DNA of 64,000 nt from Wyeomyia smithii (GCF_029784165.1 NC_073696.1:159236319-159300318); one strand, 5' to 3'; numbered from the stretch's first letter, positions 46,866 through 59,593 are shown. Program-made: numbers and translations. The notes: generated by a model from the letters alone, not told the origin.

Positions 46866-47441
46866 ATCCAAAAACACCGCAAAAATAGTTTCTTTAGCCT
46901 CGATTTTCTCTTTCCATTTTGCTAACACCAAGTTCAATGCAGACTCACAAGAGTGTCCCTCTCGATAACCTGATTGTTCTGGGGTTAGCAAATTATTACT
47001 GTTCAAATAATGCATTAGCTGGCCTTTAACAATTAGCTCCAAAATTTTCTCTAATGTGTGCAGTATATCAATTGGGCGGAACTTTTCGGCTTTATCCGTC
47101 CCAGTAATTTTGGGGATAGGAACCACAACAGAGGGCACGTGCCCTGTTTGTAAAGATTCGTTGACAAGATCCAGCAGGTCGTGTCCAATTACATGAAAGC
47201 AATCTTGTATTACTTTTGCGTTGACATTGTCGATACCAGCCGATCTCTTCAAAGAGAAACAAATATCTTTCAACTCTGCAAAAGTAATAGGATGAAAACC
47301 ATCAAATCTACAGTTATTATGGATCGGCTGTATTATCTCGTCAGGTTCATTGACCACATCAATACTTTGATTGATCGATAACACTTTCAACGAAATAACT
47401 GTTAAATTTATTTGCAATAACTCGCGCGGAGTTTTCCTCAA
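46866..47441 (-). pseudogene. LINE-A minus copy: N-terminal RT
   Basis: The open frame covers FCFSLKRSAG-like, VVVPIPKITGTDKAEKFRPI, EQSGYREGHSCESALNL and IFAVFLDLKRAFET. It lacks the 2-bp deletion seen in the plus copy at 35072, so RT is uninterrupted up to the retroposon insertion. Confidence 0.85.
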
Positions 47442-47446
47442 TACCG

Positions 47447-48441
47447 TTAAAAGTTATGGACTGTGATGTTTCGCGCCGCGGTGTACCTGTTCCAATCATC
47501 GTTATCATTACTTCTACAAAATTTTTTATAACATTTATCTCTTTTACGTTTCAAACGCACAAGATCTAAAGAGTACCAGCTGTTCGAATTTTGTAACTCA
47601 ACAAATTTTTCAAAAACTAAATTCTTGGTACACTCTCCCAGCGTATTGGCTAGAACAGCTGCTTTATTGTCCAAATTTCCAGTTATTGGATGAAAATTCA
47701 AACTTCTTGAAACAAGCTGAGACATTGCTTGTTTCGAATAACTATTCCAGCACTTTATTTTTACTTTATCCTCTCGGTTTTGATCATTTTCAATTGAAAT
47801 ACAAATTGTCTAATGATCTGTTATTTTATAATCGGCCTCTGTAATGGAATGAACATTATCAAAATTTGAGAACACATGATCAATCAAGGTACGAGAGTGT
47901 CTGGAAATTCTTGTAAATTGAAAAACTGTTTGTCTTAAATTGAAAAAACCGACTAATTGCTTTAATTGATTCGAAATCGATTCACCAAGCCAATCAATAT
48001 TGAAATCACCAGCAATTACGTTTAATTTATTCAAATCAACAAAATTTCCCACCAGTTATCTAAAATTTCCAAAAAACGCTGGTCACTTGAACTGGGGGAA
48101 TGGTAGACTATTCCAAAATTTCCCATCGTCATGCATCTCTGAACTGATATTCCCAGAAACCAATTGTTTTCAACAGATTCGTTTGATAGAATGTTGAACT
48201 TGACTGATTCCTTGGCGTAAATAGCAACCCCACCAGTATGTCTGGAATGTGAAAGACAAAAAGCAACTTTATAACCCGGAATGCTATATTGATCAAATGC
48301 ATCAGCTTCCACTATGTGAGTTTCAGCCAGCAATACTAACATTGGTCGTTTTGTTTCCACAAGATGCCGCAAAGCAACATAATTTGTGGATAAACCAGCA
48401 ATATTAAGATAAACTATTACTAATTTCCTCTCACATTGCAT
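47447..48441 (-). pseudogene. LINE-A minus copy: endonuclease
   Basis: It has the same two-frame structure as 33531-34525, with the same frame break (LEILDNWWEILLI* then VDLNKLNVIAGDFN). It also has an extra stop at 47810 after ITDH. The amino-acid differences from the plus copy are few. Confidence 0.85.
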
Positions 48442-48453
48442 TTTCTTCAGCTG

Positions 48454-49743
48454 CTATTTACTTGACAACATGTTGCTTTTCCTTTTTTCAAACAGTCTCC
48501 GAAAAACTGGACACTGCGAACTTGATGCTGGATGTTTCGCGTCCAAATTCATTTTTAACTCATTATTAAGTTTTAAACAATTTACGCAATTATAATCAGT
48601 AGAAGCGCATTCCGATGTTTTGTGCTTTCCACTGCACTTAGAGCATGTCTCAGGATTAACACACTCTGTGCTTTTATGACCAAATTCGCCACATTTAAAG
48701 CAACGCAATACATTTATGGCCTCTCGTACAAAACACTTGTCCCACCCAATGCTTACTTTTCCAGCATTCATTAGGCAGTTATAAGTGTCTTGATCAACTT
48801 CGATTATCACATTAAACTTGTTATATTTGAAGCGTGAATTTTCATACTCGGCAATAACCTTTACTTCTTTAAAGCCGATGCTATCATTCTGACTTTTTAA
48901 CAAGTCTATGAATTCATCGGAGGAATATCGATCACTCATTCCCACAATTTTCAACTTAGGCTTCGGGATTGTGGGAATAACAGCATTATATCGTTCACCT
49001 AGGTTGCTTTCAATGTCTTTTTAACAACCTCAACATTATCCCCTACTGCACACTCTGCAATTGTCGAGCCATTCTTACCGTTTCTAAAATTCCTAATTTT
49101 GTGGATTTTTGAATCTAAAGTTTTTTTTCAAAAAACATCTAGTATCTTTACTAGATTGAGAAGTCTCGACCGGTTTGATCACAATGACCGGCCGAACCCT
49201 ACGGTTTTCCTTTTTCTGTAATTTATTTGACATACTCCCAGTCGAACCCGCTAAAACATTCTCGTATGTTGGTATACTATTCGAAAAAACCTCGTCATCA
49301 CGTACTAGTAACATCTTTTTACTGGGGTTAGAGTCCGATTCAGAGTGGACCGTTCTCTCATTTCGACTCCTTTTTCTGTTCATTGGACCATTATTTCTAT
49401 CGCGATCGGTATTTAAGACTATATGGTTTTTGAAATCATCAAGCTTTCCAGCAACACTGGTCTAAATGTTTGCCAGACTCTCACGAAGAGAATCGCTGAC
49501 AGATTTCAAAATAGTCTCGATCGCGTTAGAAACAGCAACATTTATCTGGGTTTCAATTTTGTTTTGATTATTCGTGAGCGACTGGGAGACAGATGATAAG
49601 GCATCTCTCATCTTTGTCAACTCACTCAAAACATCATCTTTCCCACCGTCATCACAGGCTGATAAACACGAAACACATTTAAACACAATATTCTCATTAT
49701 CATTAACGACTTTCGCTGCTATTTTCGTAAGGGGCGTGCAAAC
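48454..49743 (-). pseudogene. LINE-A minus copy: ORF1
   Basis: It begins mid-PHD finger (VCTPLTKIAAK), with a TAG replacing Glu after SLRESLANI (49462). It continues through NRKRSRNERT and SNSIPTYENVLAGSTGS in one frame, having six Ts where the plus copy has seven. The CCHC part (48454-48954) matches 33018-33518 with His-to-Leu as one difference (CLKLNNEL). Confidence 0.85.
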
Positions 49744-50100
49744 TCAAAATTTCACTTGAGCCTTTGGAACCAGTGGTTAAAATTATCATTTGAGTTTCAT
49801 AACAATGAAACTCTGCAACTTCTGCACGTAGTTGATATATGTTGCCATGATCATCGGTTTCACTACCTGTTAAACTATATAAACAAAATTGTTCATCGTT
49901 ACTCGGCGTCTCAAAGTGAACATACAACATGAGAGATATTGAAACGGCAGATTTTCGGCTCGGTTCATTCATCAATTCAAACGTAGCAACCGGGAGAGTG
50001 AAACTCAAAGATGAAAAAATCAATTTCGTTTGGCGGTGCTGACTTTTTTCGAAGTGTTTTTAAGAAATATTTATTCCGTTACTAAAAAAAAAAACCTAAA
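49744..50100. other. Region upstream of the candidate small gene
   Basis: It starts with 27 bp (tttcacttgagcctttgga core) that also occur in the Jockey fragment at 37477-37503. The rest is unrecognised. Just before the ATG at 50101 lies an A-run (50084-50095). Confidence 0.35.
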
Positions 50101-50440
50101 ATGAGTGGTGATAGAGGAAACTTTTCTTGTGATAATGGTGACATCAGAACAAGAAAGCGTAGTGCAGGTATGTTTACTGGTTACAAGTTTTGAACGATGC
50201 AAAAAAGTGCTTGACATTAAAACCCGTGTTTTAGAAAAGCGTACGTTACAGGACATATTGTAAAAGAAACGTTGGAAAACATTCTTCTGGCGAAGCTGAA
50301 TCGGGAGGTGTTCGAACACATCCTACAAACGCACGGTTGGAAGGACAATGTTGTAACTGAGTAAGTGATAATAAACAATCCTAATTATTTGAGAAATCAC
50401 TAATTTTATCCACTCTTCCTGTTTTTTATTTTTCAGATAA
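50101..50440 (+). CDS. Candidate three-exon small gene, 59 residues, function unknown
   Basis: Exon 1 is 50101-50167 (MSGDRGNFSCDNGDIRTRKR). The first intron runs from a gtatgt donor to a ttacag acceptor (50168-50251). Exon 2 is 50252-50360 (HIVKETLENILLAKLNREVF, then HILQTHGWKDNVV). The second intron, 50361-50436, starts gtaagt and ends in a strong pyrimidine tract with ttttcag. Exon 3 gives Glu and TAA (50437-50440). The spliced CDS is 180 nt and in frame throughout, and aataaa occurs at 50819. The two helical stretches ending GWKDNV loosely recall ENY2-type small proteins, but the similarity is weak and I do not assign it. The first acceptor is poor, so a chance model remains possible. Confidence 0.4.
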
Positions 50441-50818
50441 TCTGTCCAAACCAGTCTACCGTTCCATGTTACGTTTGTTTCTATATGAAAAGGAATTTTT
50501 AAATTATATAAAACTTATGAAATATCCTCTAGTGAATAGCTCCACAAGTATATTAACACCTGACACACATTACTAAAATAATAATCAGAACGACTTTACT
50601 GATAACAAAATGTTATTTGCTGTAAATATCGAAAGAAAATTGTCCAAGTCTTCGATGCATGCATATCTTATATTGAAAGGCAGCCTGAATATTTTGGAAT
50701 ACCAATGGTTTTTCAATAGATTGAGTTTCATTTAAACTTGTAATTGTGATATATGGTAAAACTTAAATAAGAAATATCGTTTATGAAAAATAACGTAATG
50801 ACTTAGTTGATGAATTTC

Positions 50819-50824
50819 AATAAA
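50819..50824 (+). terminator. Possible polyadenylation signal
   Basis: An aataaa about 380 bp after the stop codon of the candidate small gene, in AT-rich sequence. It fits the 3' end of that transcript if the gene is real. Confidence 0.3.
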
Positions 50825-50874
50825 TATTATAAATTATAATGGTATGATCGCTGCTGTGCTTTTATATGTTTAGA

Positions 50875-51060
50875 GCTGATGTAAGACAGTCGGTTGCAGA
50901 TCATACGAGCGAATCCCGTTACAGGGGAGACTGTCAGTAGGATCATAGCACTAGCCTTGTAAATTGTCTTGTATATATAAGGGTTGGTTGCAAAGTCTGT
51001 GTCAAAAAAAGTTCAAGTTCCGATAGTGGAATGCTCTTCGGAATAAACCAGTGCAGAAAA
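50875..51060 (+). repeat. SINE-like / dispersed mosquito repeat (tentative)
   Basis: A moderately GC-rich segment (agagctgatgtaagacagtc, then gagcgaatcccgttacaggg) with a loose RNA polymerase III B-box look (gcgaatccc). It is followed by cttgtatatataagg. It resembles sequences I associate with dispersed mosquito repeats, but ends and target duplication were not found. Confidence 0.25.
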
Positions 51061-51137
51061 CATTTTTCTTGAAAACATCATTTAATAATCATAATAATGC
51101 CTGCATTCAATCATTAATATTTATTTGTTTTTATTTA

Positions 51138-51773
51138 GTTGTCTATTTGTGATTCATTTATCTATGAATGTCTATCAAGCAGTTGACATTGCCTATTGCA
51201 TCTAAGTTCAACGCAATTCTAACATTCAGTACAAGTTACGATTAGTAGTATTCAATCTCAGTTCTGTGAAGGTGAAAATGATTTTCAGTTTCGACATCAT
51301 ACAAACGACAGTGAACTTTGACTAAGGAATGAATACCAACAAATGTGTTCATCGAAAATCAATAGTTTGATTTGTCAAGAGACCGTTGTCATGTTACAAT
51401 TTATTTTTGTGTACAGAAGAGATATTTGACGTAAAGGTTGCCTTGATATCAGTCTGTTGTCTATTTGTGATTCATTTATCTATGAATGTCTATCAAGCAG
51501 TTGACATTGCCTATTGCATCTAAGTTCAACGCAATTCTAACATTCAGTACAAGTTACGATTAGTAGTATTCAATCTCAGTTCTGTGAAGGTGAAAATGAT
51601 TTTCAGTTTCGACATCATACAAACGACAGTGAACTTTGACTAAGGAATGAATACCAACAAATGTGTTCATCGAAAATCAATAGTTTGATTTGTCAAGAGA
51701 CCGTTGTCATGTTACAATTTATTTTTGTGTACAGAAGAGATATTTGACGTAAAGGTTGCCTTGATATCAGTCT
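51138..51773. repeat. Perfect 318-bp tandem duplication
   Basis: Positions 51138-51455 and 51456-51773 read identically as far as I can see, both starting gttgtctatttgtgattc and ending cttgatatcagtct. No coding capacity or recognisable element is present. Confidence 0.9.
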
Positions 51774-51805
51774 GTTTGAGTTTCTAGGTGGTGATTTTTT
51801 TCAGC

Positions 51806-52643
<838 letters not shown>

Positions 52644-52796
52644 AAATTATTACTTGCCGTAATAGGCCCCAGACGGTTGATATTAGAAAAAATATTTTCG
52701 GTAGAAATATCAGTTGGGATAATCAATGTATTTTTATTTTCCACCACTTTTTGTTTACCCCCACATTAACGGTCATTTTCGAACTATATACATTAG

Positions 52797-53171
52797 TCAG
52801 CAAAATGTTCGAACCACCTGTAACCTGTGCATACGAAAAACGGTTTTGTATAGAAGTAAAAAATTGGGCGGTACAGCTGGTACGCTTAGAGAATGATGTT
52901 TTGAAGTTTGTTTTGATTGGGAAATTAAATTTTGTTTACCCTGCCTTTCCTTACTCATGGCTACACGGACAGCGCTTTCGTAAAAAATTGACATATGGTT
53001 GCCGTTACAATTAACACAGCGAAAATTTTTGCTCTCTTTCACAAGACATGTGTCCTTTTTGTGAGAGTTTCCACAATAAAGACATTTCCGGTCCATGTTA
53101 CAGAAACTAGATCCATGGCCATATCGTTGGCAAGTACGGCATTGGGTGATATGCATTTCACCTCCGCCAAA
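52797..53171 (-). pseudogene. Jockey ORF1, zinc-knuckle part
   Basis: The translation has FGGGEMHITQCRTCQRYGHG, then CLYCGNSHKKDTC and CVNCNGNHMS. These are three CCHC-type knuckles as in Jockey gag-like ORF1 proteins, which bind nucleic acid and target telomeric or nuclear foci in flies. The frame is lost near the C-terminal end. Confidence 0.8.
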
Positions 53172-54248
53172 CTGCCTATAATCGCATATCAGTCCCATCT
53201 GGAAAATCATCAAGTTGAGAAAACAGCGCTTGAAGATATTTTTCATATTTTGGGTAATTCACCTGTTTGGGGTGGGTCATTTCCAGTTTTTCGACATAAT
53301 GTAATGAAATAAACCTTAATCATAACTTATTTATCAAAGAATTGCCTTTTTCGTGAAAATTACAACAAAAAATATTAATAAGGCCATCGAGTAGCAAAAT
53401 AATCGCATACCCGTCTCACTTTCAACCGCTCGGTGTAGGAGCAGTCATATTTGTCTCAAGTTTTTTGGATATGGGCAGACGTTTATAGCCGCAGACAGCT
53501 TCTATGCTGCATGACGTATGCATGGCGGAGACGTTCACCCATTACTTACCCCGACTTTAAGGCCGTTTTAGAAAATGCAAAATATAAGGTTGAAGTCTTG
53601 GATATGCTACTGAACAATTTCCTTTCTTAGGTCTATAAGAAACTATTCGGCAATAGCCCGTACATTTAACATACTGCAAATGTGGTATTGAGAAAGAGAA
53701 GTCCAGTTTCATTACAACAGTAACTTGTTGAAAGACGACAACTCTGGAAAGAGGTATGAACTGTTTTTAGCTAAGCAACTAAAAACGATTTCTTTTGCGT
53801 TGACCATTGTCCAAAGTAACATTGCTCAAGGCTATTATCCCTCTGGTTGACGGAACCAATAACCTTCCGGGAACGAACCTTCAGAAAAAGCTGCAGTTTC
53901 AGTGTCTACATAAAGTTAACTTTTGGGTGGAATTTGTTTGAAACAACCTCGCATTATTTAAATATTTGATGTTTTTTTAGCAATTAAAAGCTTGAAGAAC
54001 AACACCAAATATTTGTTATATGGATTGGAGAAAAAAAATATGGCCATACTCAGGAAAAACATTGGTGGGACTGATATGCGATTATTTTTAAGATGGGACA
54101 AATTGACCTCACATTTTTTCTTATTTTTTGAAATAAAACATACTTTTTTATTTCCTTAATCGATATTAAAGCAAGAAATAGATGGAATCTGATATTAAAC
54201 TCAAAAACGATGAAAATCCATATGGGACTGGTATGCGATTATAGGCAG
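53172..54248. mobile_element. 1.08-kb element with 27-bp inverted ends in Jockey ORF1
   Basis: The 27-bp ends 53172-53198 and 54222-54248 (outer ctgcctataatcgcatat) are inverted repeats with one mismatch, flanked by caaa on both sides (53168-53171, 54249-54252). Copies of the subterminal word recur inside: aatcgcatac near 53401 and gggactgatatgcgatta at 54069-54086. There is no transposase frame. A 4-bp duplication does not identify a superfamily by itself. Confidence 0.8.
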
Positions 54249-54544
54249 CAAACTTCCTATAAATTTCCTATTTTACCCGCACTTTTGTACTGCTTGTACT
54301 TTTTCAAAAAATTTTAAGTTGTTAACCTCAGTGCGGTTTAAATGAATTAAATAGTTTGCAAGGGAAACTCCAGTTCTCTGATTGTTTTCACCTCGTGATT
54401 TTTGTTTCATAAGAATTACTTGGGTAGGAGCTATGCCAAGTAATTCTGTCAAAGTAAATTTTATCTCATCAACGGTTTGATCGTTGGTGAGACCTTTCAA
54501 GACAACCTTGAGCTTGGCGTTCTTGGCGTCGTTGGTAAAAAATA
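54249..54544 (-). pseudogene. Jockey ORF1, middle domain
   Basis: The translation FFTNDAKNAKLKVVLKGLTN, then IKFTLTELLGIAPTQVILMK and VSLANYLIHL, is the PRE/C2HC-type domain that precedes the knuckles in Jockey-like gag proteins. It joins the N-terminal part once the 5.2-kb insertion is removed. Confidence 0.75.
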
Positions 54545-54593
54545 GTAGGAGGGCGGTATCCAAGACACGACCGCATAGTTGACGTAGGACTAC

Positions 54594-57119
54594 AATAGTT
54601 TTATATTTGGTTTTGGAGCTCTGTTTGATTTAAGTTCGTTTTACTTTTGGCACGGTTCGATTTTGGCACACATGTGCCAAAAATGAGCGGTTACGTTTAA
54701 TCACATTTTGTAGTTTTCATGATTTATTTTTCCAATTCAAGCTCAACATCCTCCAAAAGAAAAGTATTTTGGTTCTATTTGTTGCCGAAGCGGATATCCG
54801 GAATAGGTAAAACGGTTCCGGAGATATGACTGGAATATGTTCCGGCAATATAGTGTATAGGCAATATAGGCAAAGCAGTACTATGTTTCTAATTACTCGG
54901 GTGGTAATATCAAGTATCTCGGTCGTCAGCCGTAATTCATCAAGCGACACTTCAAACGACTTGGAACTAAAACTAGTTCATGGGGTCTGTATTTTGGTTA
55001 TTTATTTGCAGCACTCTCTTTTAGAAGAAAAATTATTCTTTTTAACATTGATGAATATCTTTTATTCTAATACAGTCTATTTTCCGTAATACGCGAAAAG
55101 GCAACCTTCTATACAATAATAAATTGAGCACGATTTAGTAAAAATCAAACTTCCTACCCTTTCTATTTTATTATATTGTGGAAGATGGCTCATACACCGA
55201 TCACAAAGCGGCAAAGATGTATCATTTTTTTTTTCCTGCCAGTTAATGGAAAAAAATATCGATAATGAATTACAGTTTTTAGTAGAAAATGTATATTCAC
55301 AGAAAATTCAAAATTGACATAGAATTTTATAACCGTGTTAACATTCAATTCAGGTCAATCCAAACATTTTATCAGTATACAGAATCAATCAGAAAAAAAA
55401 AATCAGTTCCAAGATACCAAAGAACAACGAAGATACCATATTTGAAAGTCATATGTCTGTTATCTTCAAAAATAAACAGGGCTAGCCTCAGCAATTAATA
55501 TTTGCATAGTGTTGTTCATTTACAAGTAAGGTTATGGAAAGTAATATTCTCTTGTTGATGCTAATGCAAAACAAAAAAAAATTAATTATAAAATACAAGT
55601 ACAAATTTCGGAACTTTTTTTATTTTTTTTGTAAGATTTGGACCACTGCGACCATTATTTTGATCTTTTGTGGTATTTCGGAACTCTAATATCAAGATGA
55701 AATTAATTTGGTTTTCCCCTTTACCGCCACCGCGGGATGCAACTAGGATTGTCATATTGAACTAAACTCATTTAGCTAGCAGCATTTTGGTTTTCTATTG
55801 TCTTTTAAATACCCTATATTTAGTTTTTTAGTAAATCTGAGAAAAACAGAGTGAACAGTTCAAAAATAAACAACGCATTTTATCTGTACAATGCACCAAA
55901 TTTTTTTATACACTGCTATCTGCCTCTACCGACACGTACAGCATTTTGTTATCCCCGGCGGCGCAACGTATTTTGCGGCACCCGAAAAATCACATTGAAT
56001 TTTTATATTTGCTACTATACGAAACAAGAAGAAGATGACAATTCAAACGGCAATTTGATTATGTTTCAGATCGCAAAACGATACCTACGCATTAACCCAA
56101 CACGCCTTACTGTGCGTCGGCAATGTAGTCTTCACTTGGCTTCGCTGTACACAAATGAATATCGAATTCTTCTGAACTGATAGACGACGAGTGACCAGTA
56201 GACTGGGACAAGATTATTCGGGAAAAAAGCGGTGGTGTTATTTTTTCGCTCCTATGCACTTTTCGTGTTCCTTTTGGGTCCTTTAACAACTGTGTAACTT
56301 TTAGATCGATCACCATGCTGTAGCAGTGTTGCTGGAAAACTTTAATGGTGAGCCGTCCGTCAGATATTCAATCAGTTTGTGGTGAATAGCTGTTTTTACA
56401 AGCATCGTAGCGCCTTACGGTCTTCAGAAGAGTTTTTCCCAGGAAAATTTCCTACAAATATCATGTATTGATATTTTTTTAAGAGCCATCTTGACATCTC
56501 TAGAGAATAAGTATTTAAAAAGTGGATTTTCACATATAAAATCGTATGGAAACTTTAAAAATCGGGTGCAAATCGGGCGTTTCACCGATCGATCTGAAAA
56601 GTTACACAGTTGTTATTGGACCCATAAGGAACACGAAAAGTGCATGGGAGCAAACATTTATTTTTTGTCTCACCCTAGTGCCCAGCGCTCTATTGATACA
56701 TTGCTCGGTGCAGTACTGTTGCCTGTGCCAGCATGTTTCCCTTCAAGACATCAGTTTTAATAACATTCTTACAGCAGAACGTAAAACTGTCTGTTACGAA
56801 CTTTCCAAAAAAGCTTCACCTTCAAGACATAGGCTAGGCTCATGGAAGTATGGAAGATTCTGTCAAATTTTTTTTTGCCACTGCTATACAGTATATCATA
56901 GCAGGCAGTTGGTGTCTAAGCATGAAGTCTGTGTCAGGCGTGCTTGGATGTGATTGGTACATTGTTCGTGAAAATTCGACATTGAAACTTTTATGAAACT
57001 TTCACTGTTTAACAATGAAATTATAATGATAACTGAAGATCACTAAATTGTCCATCATTTTATCAATCCAACAACATATTGAATATTGTTTCGTTGGGAT
57101 CATCACCGCTTAATTTTAT
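54594..57119. other. Non-coding interior of the 5.2-kb element
   Basis: I see no gene. A palindrome ggcacacatgtgcc lies at about 54667. Several plus frames of 70-135 codons (55851-56180, 56491-56760, 56546-56953) show no recognisable domain and have the composition expected by chance. Confidence 0.4.
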
Positions 57120-58460
57120 TTCTGTTGAATTATCGACGTTTATCGGTGAGAAATAAATTAAAAGCCACAAATTTCCGGACGTTTCGACTTACTTATTTAT
57201 TTTTTCAGTCATCTTCAGCGGATTATACAAATACATAAGATTACAAAACCTTATCTAACATTTTTCAAACAACACTTACTTGCTAGACTAATAAACTATA
57301 CCGGCGTACTGTTTTACTTCTATCGATCTGTTTATTCCCTCCTTTTATCTTTTATTACTGGCAGATCTTATTGTTTCTGTTGTTGTTTACTGTTGATCTT
57401 TAACTTTTCAAACAACCCGTTGTAAGCCGATCTAAACTCGATCGAATCACGCTGTAGGTTGAATGTGTTTTCCTCACCTTTTATTTTTATGTAAAAATTT
57501 TCTGCTATGAGACGTGTGTCAGTTTTAGTTATCTCGTCAAGTATTCTTGTTTTTTCAAAATCGAAAAAATGTCCCTCAGTTATTGTGTGTTGTACTAGTC
57601 CCGTGTTACCTATGCTTTTTTACTTGACATCATTTTTATGTTGATCTATCCGTTTGTTTAAAAATTGACTAGTTTGGCCAATATATGATTTATCAGTACA
57701 AACACCGCATGGAATTTCATAAACCACATTAGTTTTTCGATGTTTTTCAATTTTGTCTTTCAATTTCGAGAACATTATATCCTTAATTTTGTCAGTTGGT
57801 CTGAAAGCTAATACAATGTTGAATTGCCTTAAATATTTACTCAGTTTTTTTCCTAAGCCTGGTATGTATGGTGTTGAAATAAACTTAGGGTTAAGTGTCG
57901 TCTTGCTTGTTGTCGTATTGTAAAGATTTGTTGTTCGTTCTTGTATTAAACTGTTAATCAAAACCTTTGGGATATTATTATTACCGAGAATATACCTAAC
58001 TGTTTCTAAGCTTGATGGTCTGTATTCTGGCAGACTTAGTTTTAAAGCTCTATCAATAAGTGCTATAGTTGTATTTCTTTTGTGACTCATGGGGCTTACA
58101 GAATAATAGTCAAGATATCTACCTTATGAGTCTTTGTGTCCGAAAACTTAAGTTTAGCGTTGTCCTCTAACTATAAGGTGAATTGCAGTCTCGGGTGGAA
58201 ACTGTTGAAAACAGCCAACATCCGATCTACTTTGTCCTTTCGTACAACTGCCACGCAATCATCCACATACCGCTTGAAAAAGGCTGGTGTGATGTTTTCC
58301 TGTTGAAGTTGATCTAGAGCAGTGTTTTCCAATCTCTCCAATACAGTATTTGCCACCACTGGAGAAAGTGGCGATCCCATCGGTAACCCAAACTTTTGTT
58401 TAAAAAACCGACTCCGAAACGCGAAAAAGTAGACGAAAGTACCAGTGCGAGCATTTCCAT
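57120..58460 (-). pseudogene. Penelope-like element, minus copy (RT end, GIY-YIG endonuclease)
   Basis: From 58460 down on the minus strand: FKQKFGLPMGSPLSPVVAN and FFKRYVDDCVAVVRKD, the RT motifs of Penelope-like elements (YVDD). After frame breaks near 58150-58090 comes RPSSLETVRYILGNNN and then NVVYEIPCGVCTDKSYIGQT, a GIY-YIG-type endonuclease with the VYEI and YIG pair. The frame stops near 57620, and its continuation to 57400 is decayed. It ends at ttctgttgaattatcgacg. RT is incomplete at its N-terminus. Confidence 0.85.
57178..57221 (-). ncRNA. Hammerhead-ribozyme-like motif in Penelope 3' region (minus copy)
   Basis: On the minus strand the order is CTGAAGA (matches CUGANGA), T, GACT, an A-rich loop, AGTC, then GAAAC and GTC. 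That is the core of a hammerhead with a short stem II (GACT/AGTC) and a minimal stem III. One extra U sits between core and stem II. Hammerhead motifs are established in Penelope-like elements. Here it is a degenerate candidate. Confidence 0.4.
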
Positions 58461-58465
58461 AAAAA

Positions 58466-59593
58466 ATGGCTGTTTTCAACAGTTTCCACCCGAGACTGCA
58501 ATCCACCTCAGAGTTAGAGAACAACGCTGAACTTAAGTTTTTGGACACCGTAGTCAGGCGGGAGAACGGCAAGGTAACTACCGAATGGATGCCTAAAGAC
58601 TCAGAAGGTAGATATCTTGACTTTAATTCTGTAAGCCTCATGAGTCACAAAAAAATACAGCTATAGAACTTATTGATAGAGCTTTAAAACCATCAAGCTT
58701 AGAAACAGTTAGGTATATTTTCGGTAATAATAATTTCACAAAGGTTTTGATTAGCAGATTAATACAAGAACGAACAACAAAACATTGCAATATGACAACA
58801 AGCAAAACGGCACTTAGCCCTAAGTTTATTTCAACACCATACATACCAGGCTTAGGAGAAAAACTGAGTAAATATTTAAGACAATTCAACATTGTATTAG
58901 CTTTCAAACCAACTGACAACATTAAGGATATAATCTACTCGAAATTGAAAGACAAAATTGAAAAACATCGAAAAACTAATGTGGTTTATGAAATACCATG
59001 CGGTGTTTGCACTGATAAACCATATATTGGCCAAACTAGTCAATTTTTAAAGAAACGGATAGATCAACATAAAAATGATGTCAAGTCAAAAAGCATAGGT
59101 AACACGGGACTAGTACAACACACAATAAATGAGGGACATATTTTCGATTTTGAAAAAACAAGAATACTTGACGAGATAACTAAAACTGACACACGTCTCA
59201 TAGCAGGAATTTTTTACATAAAAATAAAAGGTGAGGAAAACACATTCAACCTACAGCGTGATTCGATCAAATTCAGATCGGCTTACAACGGGTTGTTTGA
59301 AAAGCTAAAGATCAACAGTAAACAACAACAGAAACAATAAGATCTGTCAGTAATAGAAGGTAAGAGGAGGGAATAAAAAGATCGATAGAAGTGAAACAGT
59401 ACGCCGGTATAGTTTATTAGTCTAGCGAGTAAGTGTTGTTTGAAAAATGTTAGATAAGGTTTTGTAATTTTATGTATTTGTAGAATCCGCTAAAGATGAC
59501 TGAAAAAATAAATAAGTAAGTCGAAACGTCCGGAAACTTGTGGCTTTTAATTTATTTCTCACCGATAAACGTCGATAATTCAACAGAAATAAA
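58466..59593 (+). pseudogene. Penelope-like element, plus copy (5'-truncated), head-to-head with the minus copy
   Basis: It starts inside RT downstream of YVDD (AVFNSFHPRLQ, ELKFLDTVVRRENGKVTTEW), with a stop near 58664 after SHKKIQL. It then has the GIY-YIG domain in a longer frame (to 59338): KTNVVYEIPCGVCTDKPYIG, QTSQFLKKRIDQHKNDVK, and GLVQHTINEGHIFDFEK with the downstream H and E residues. The 3' region ends ataattcaacagaa (59580-59593), the mirror of 57121. Confidence 0.85.
59490..59530 (+). ncRNA. Hammerhead-like motif (plus copy, mutated core)
   Basis: Equivalent of 57178-57221. It reads CTAAAGA, where the consensus needs CUGANGA, followed by TGACT...AGTC and GAAACGTC. The G-to-A change in the core should abolish cleavage. 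Confidence 0.35.
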
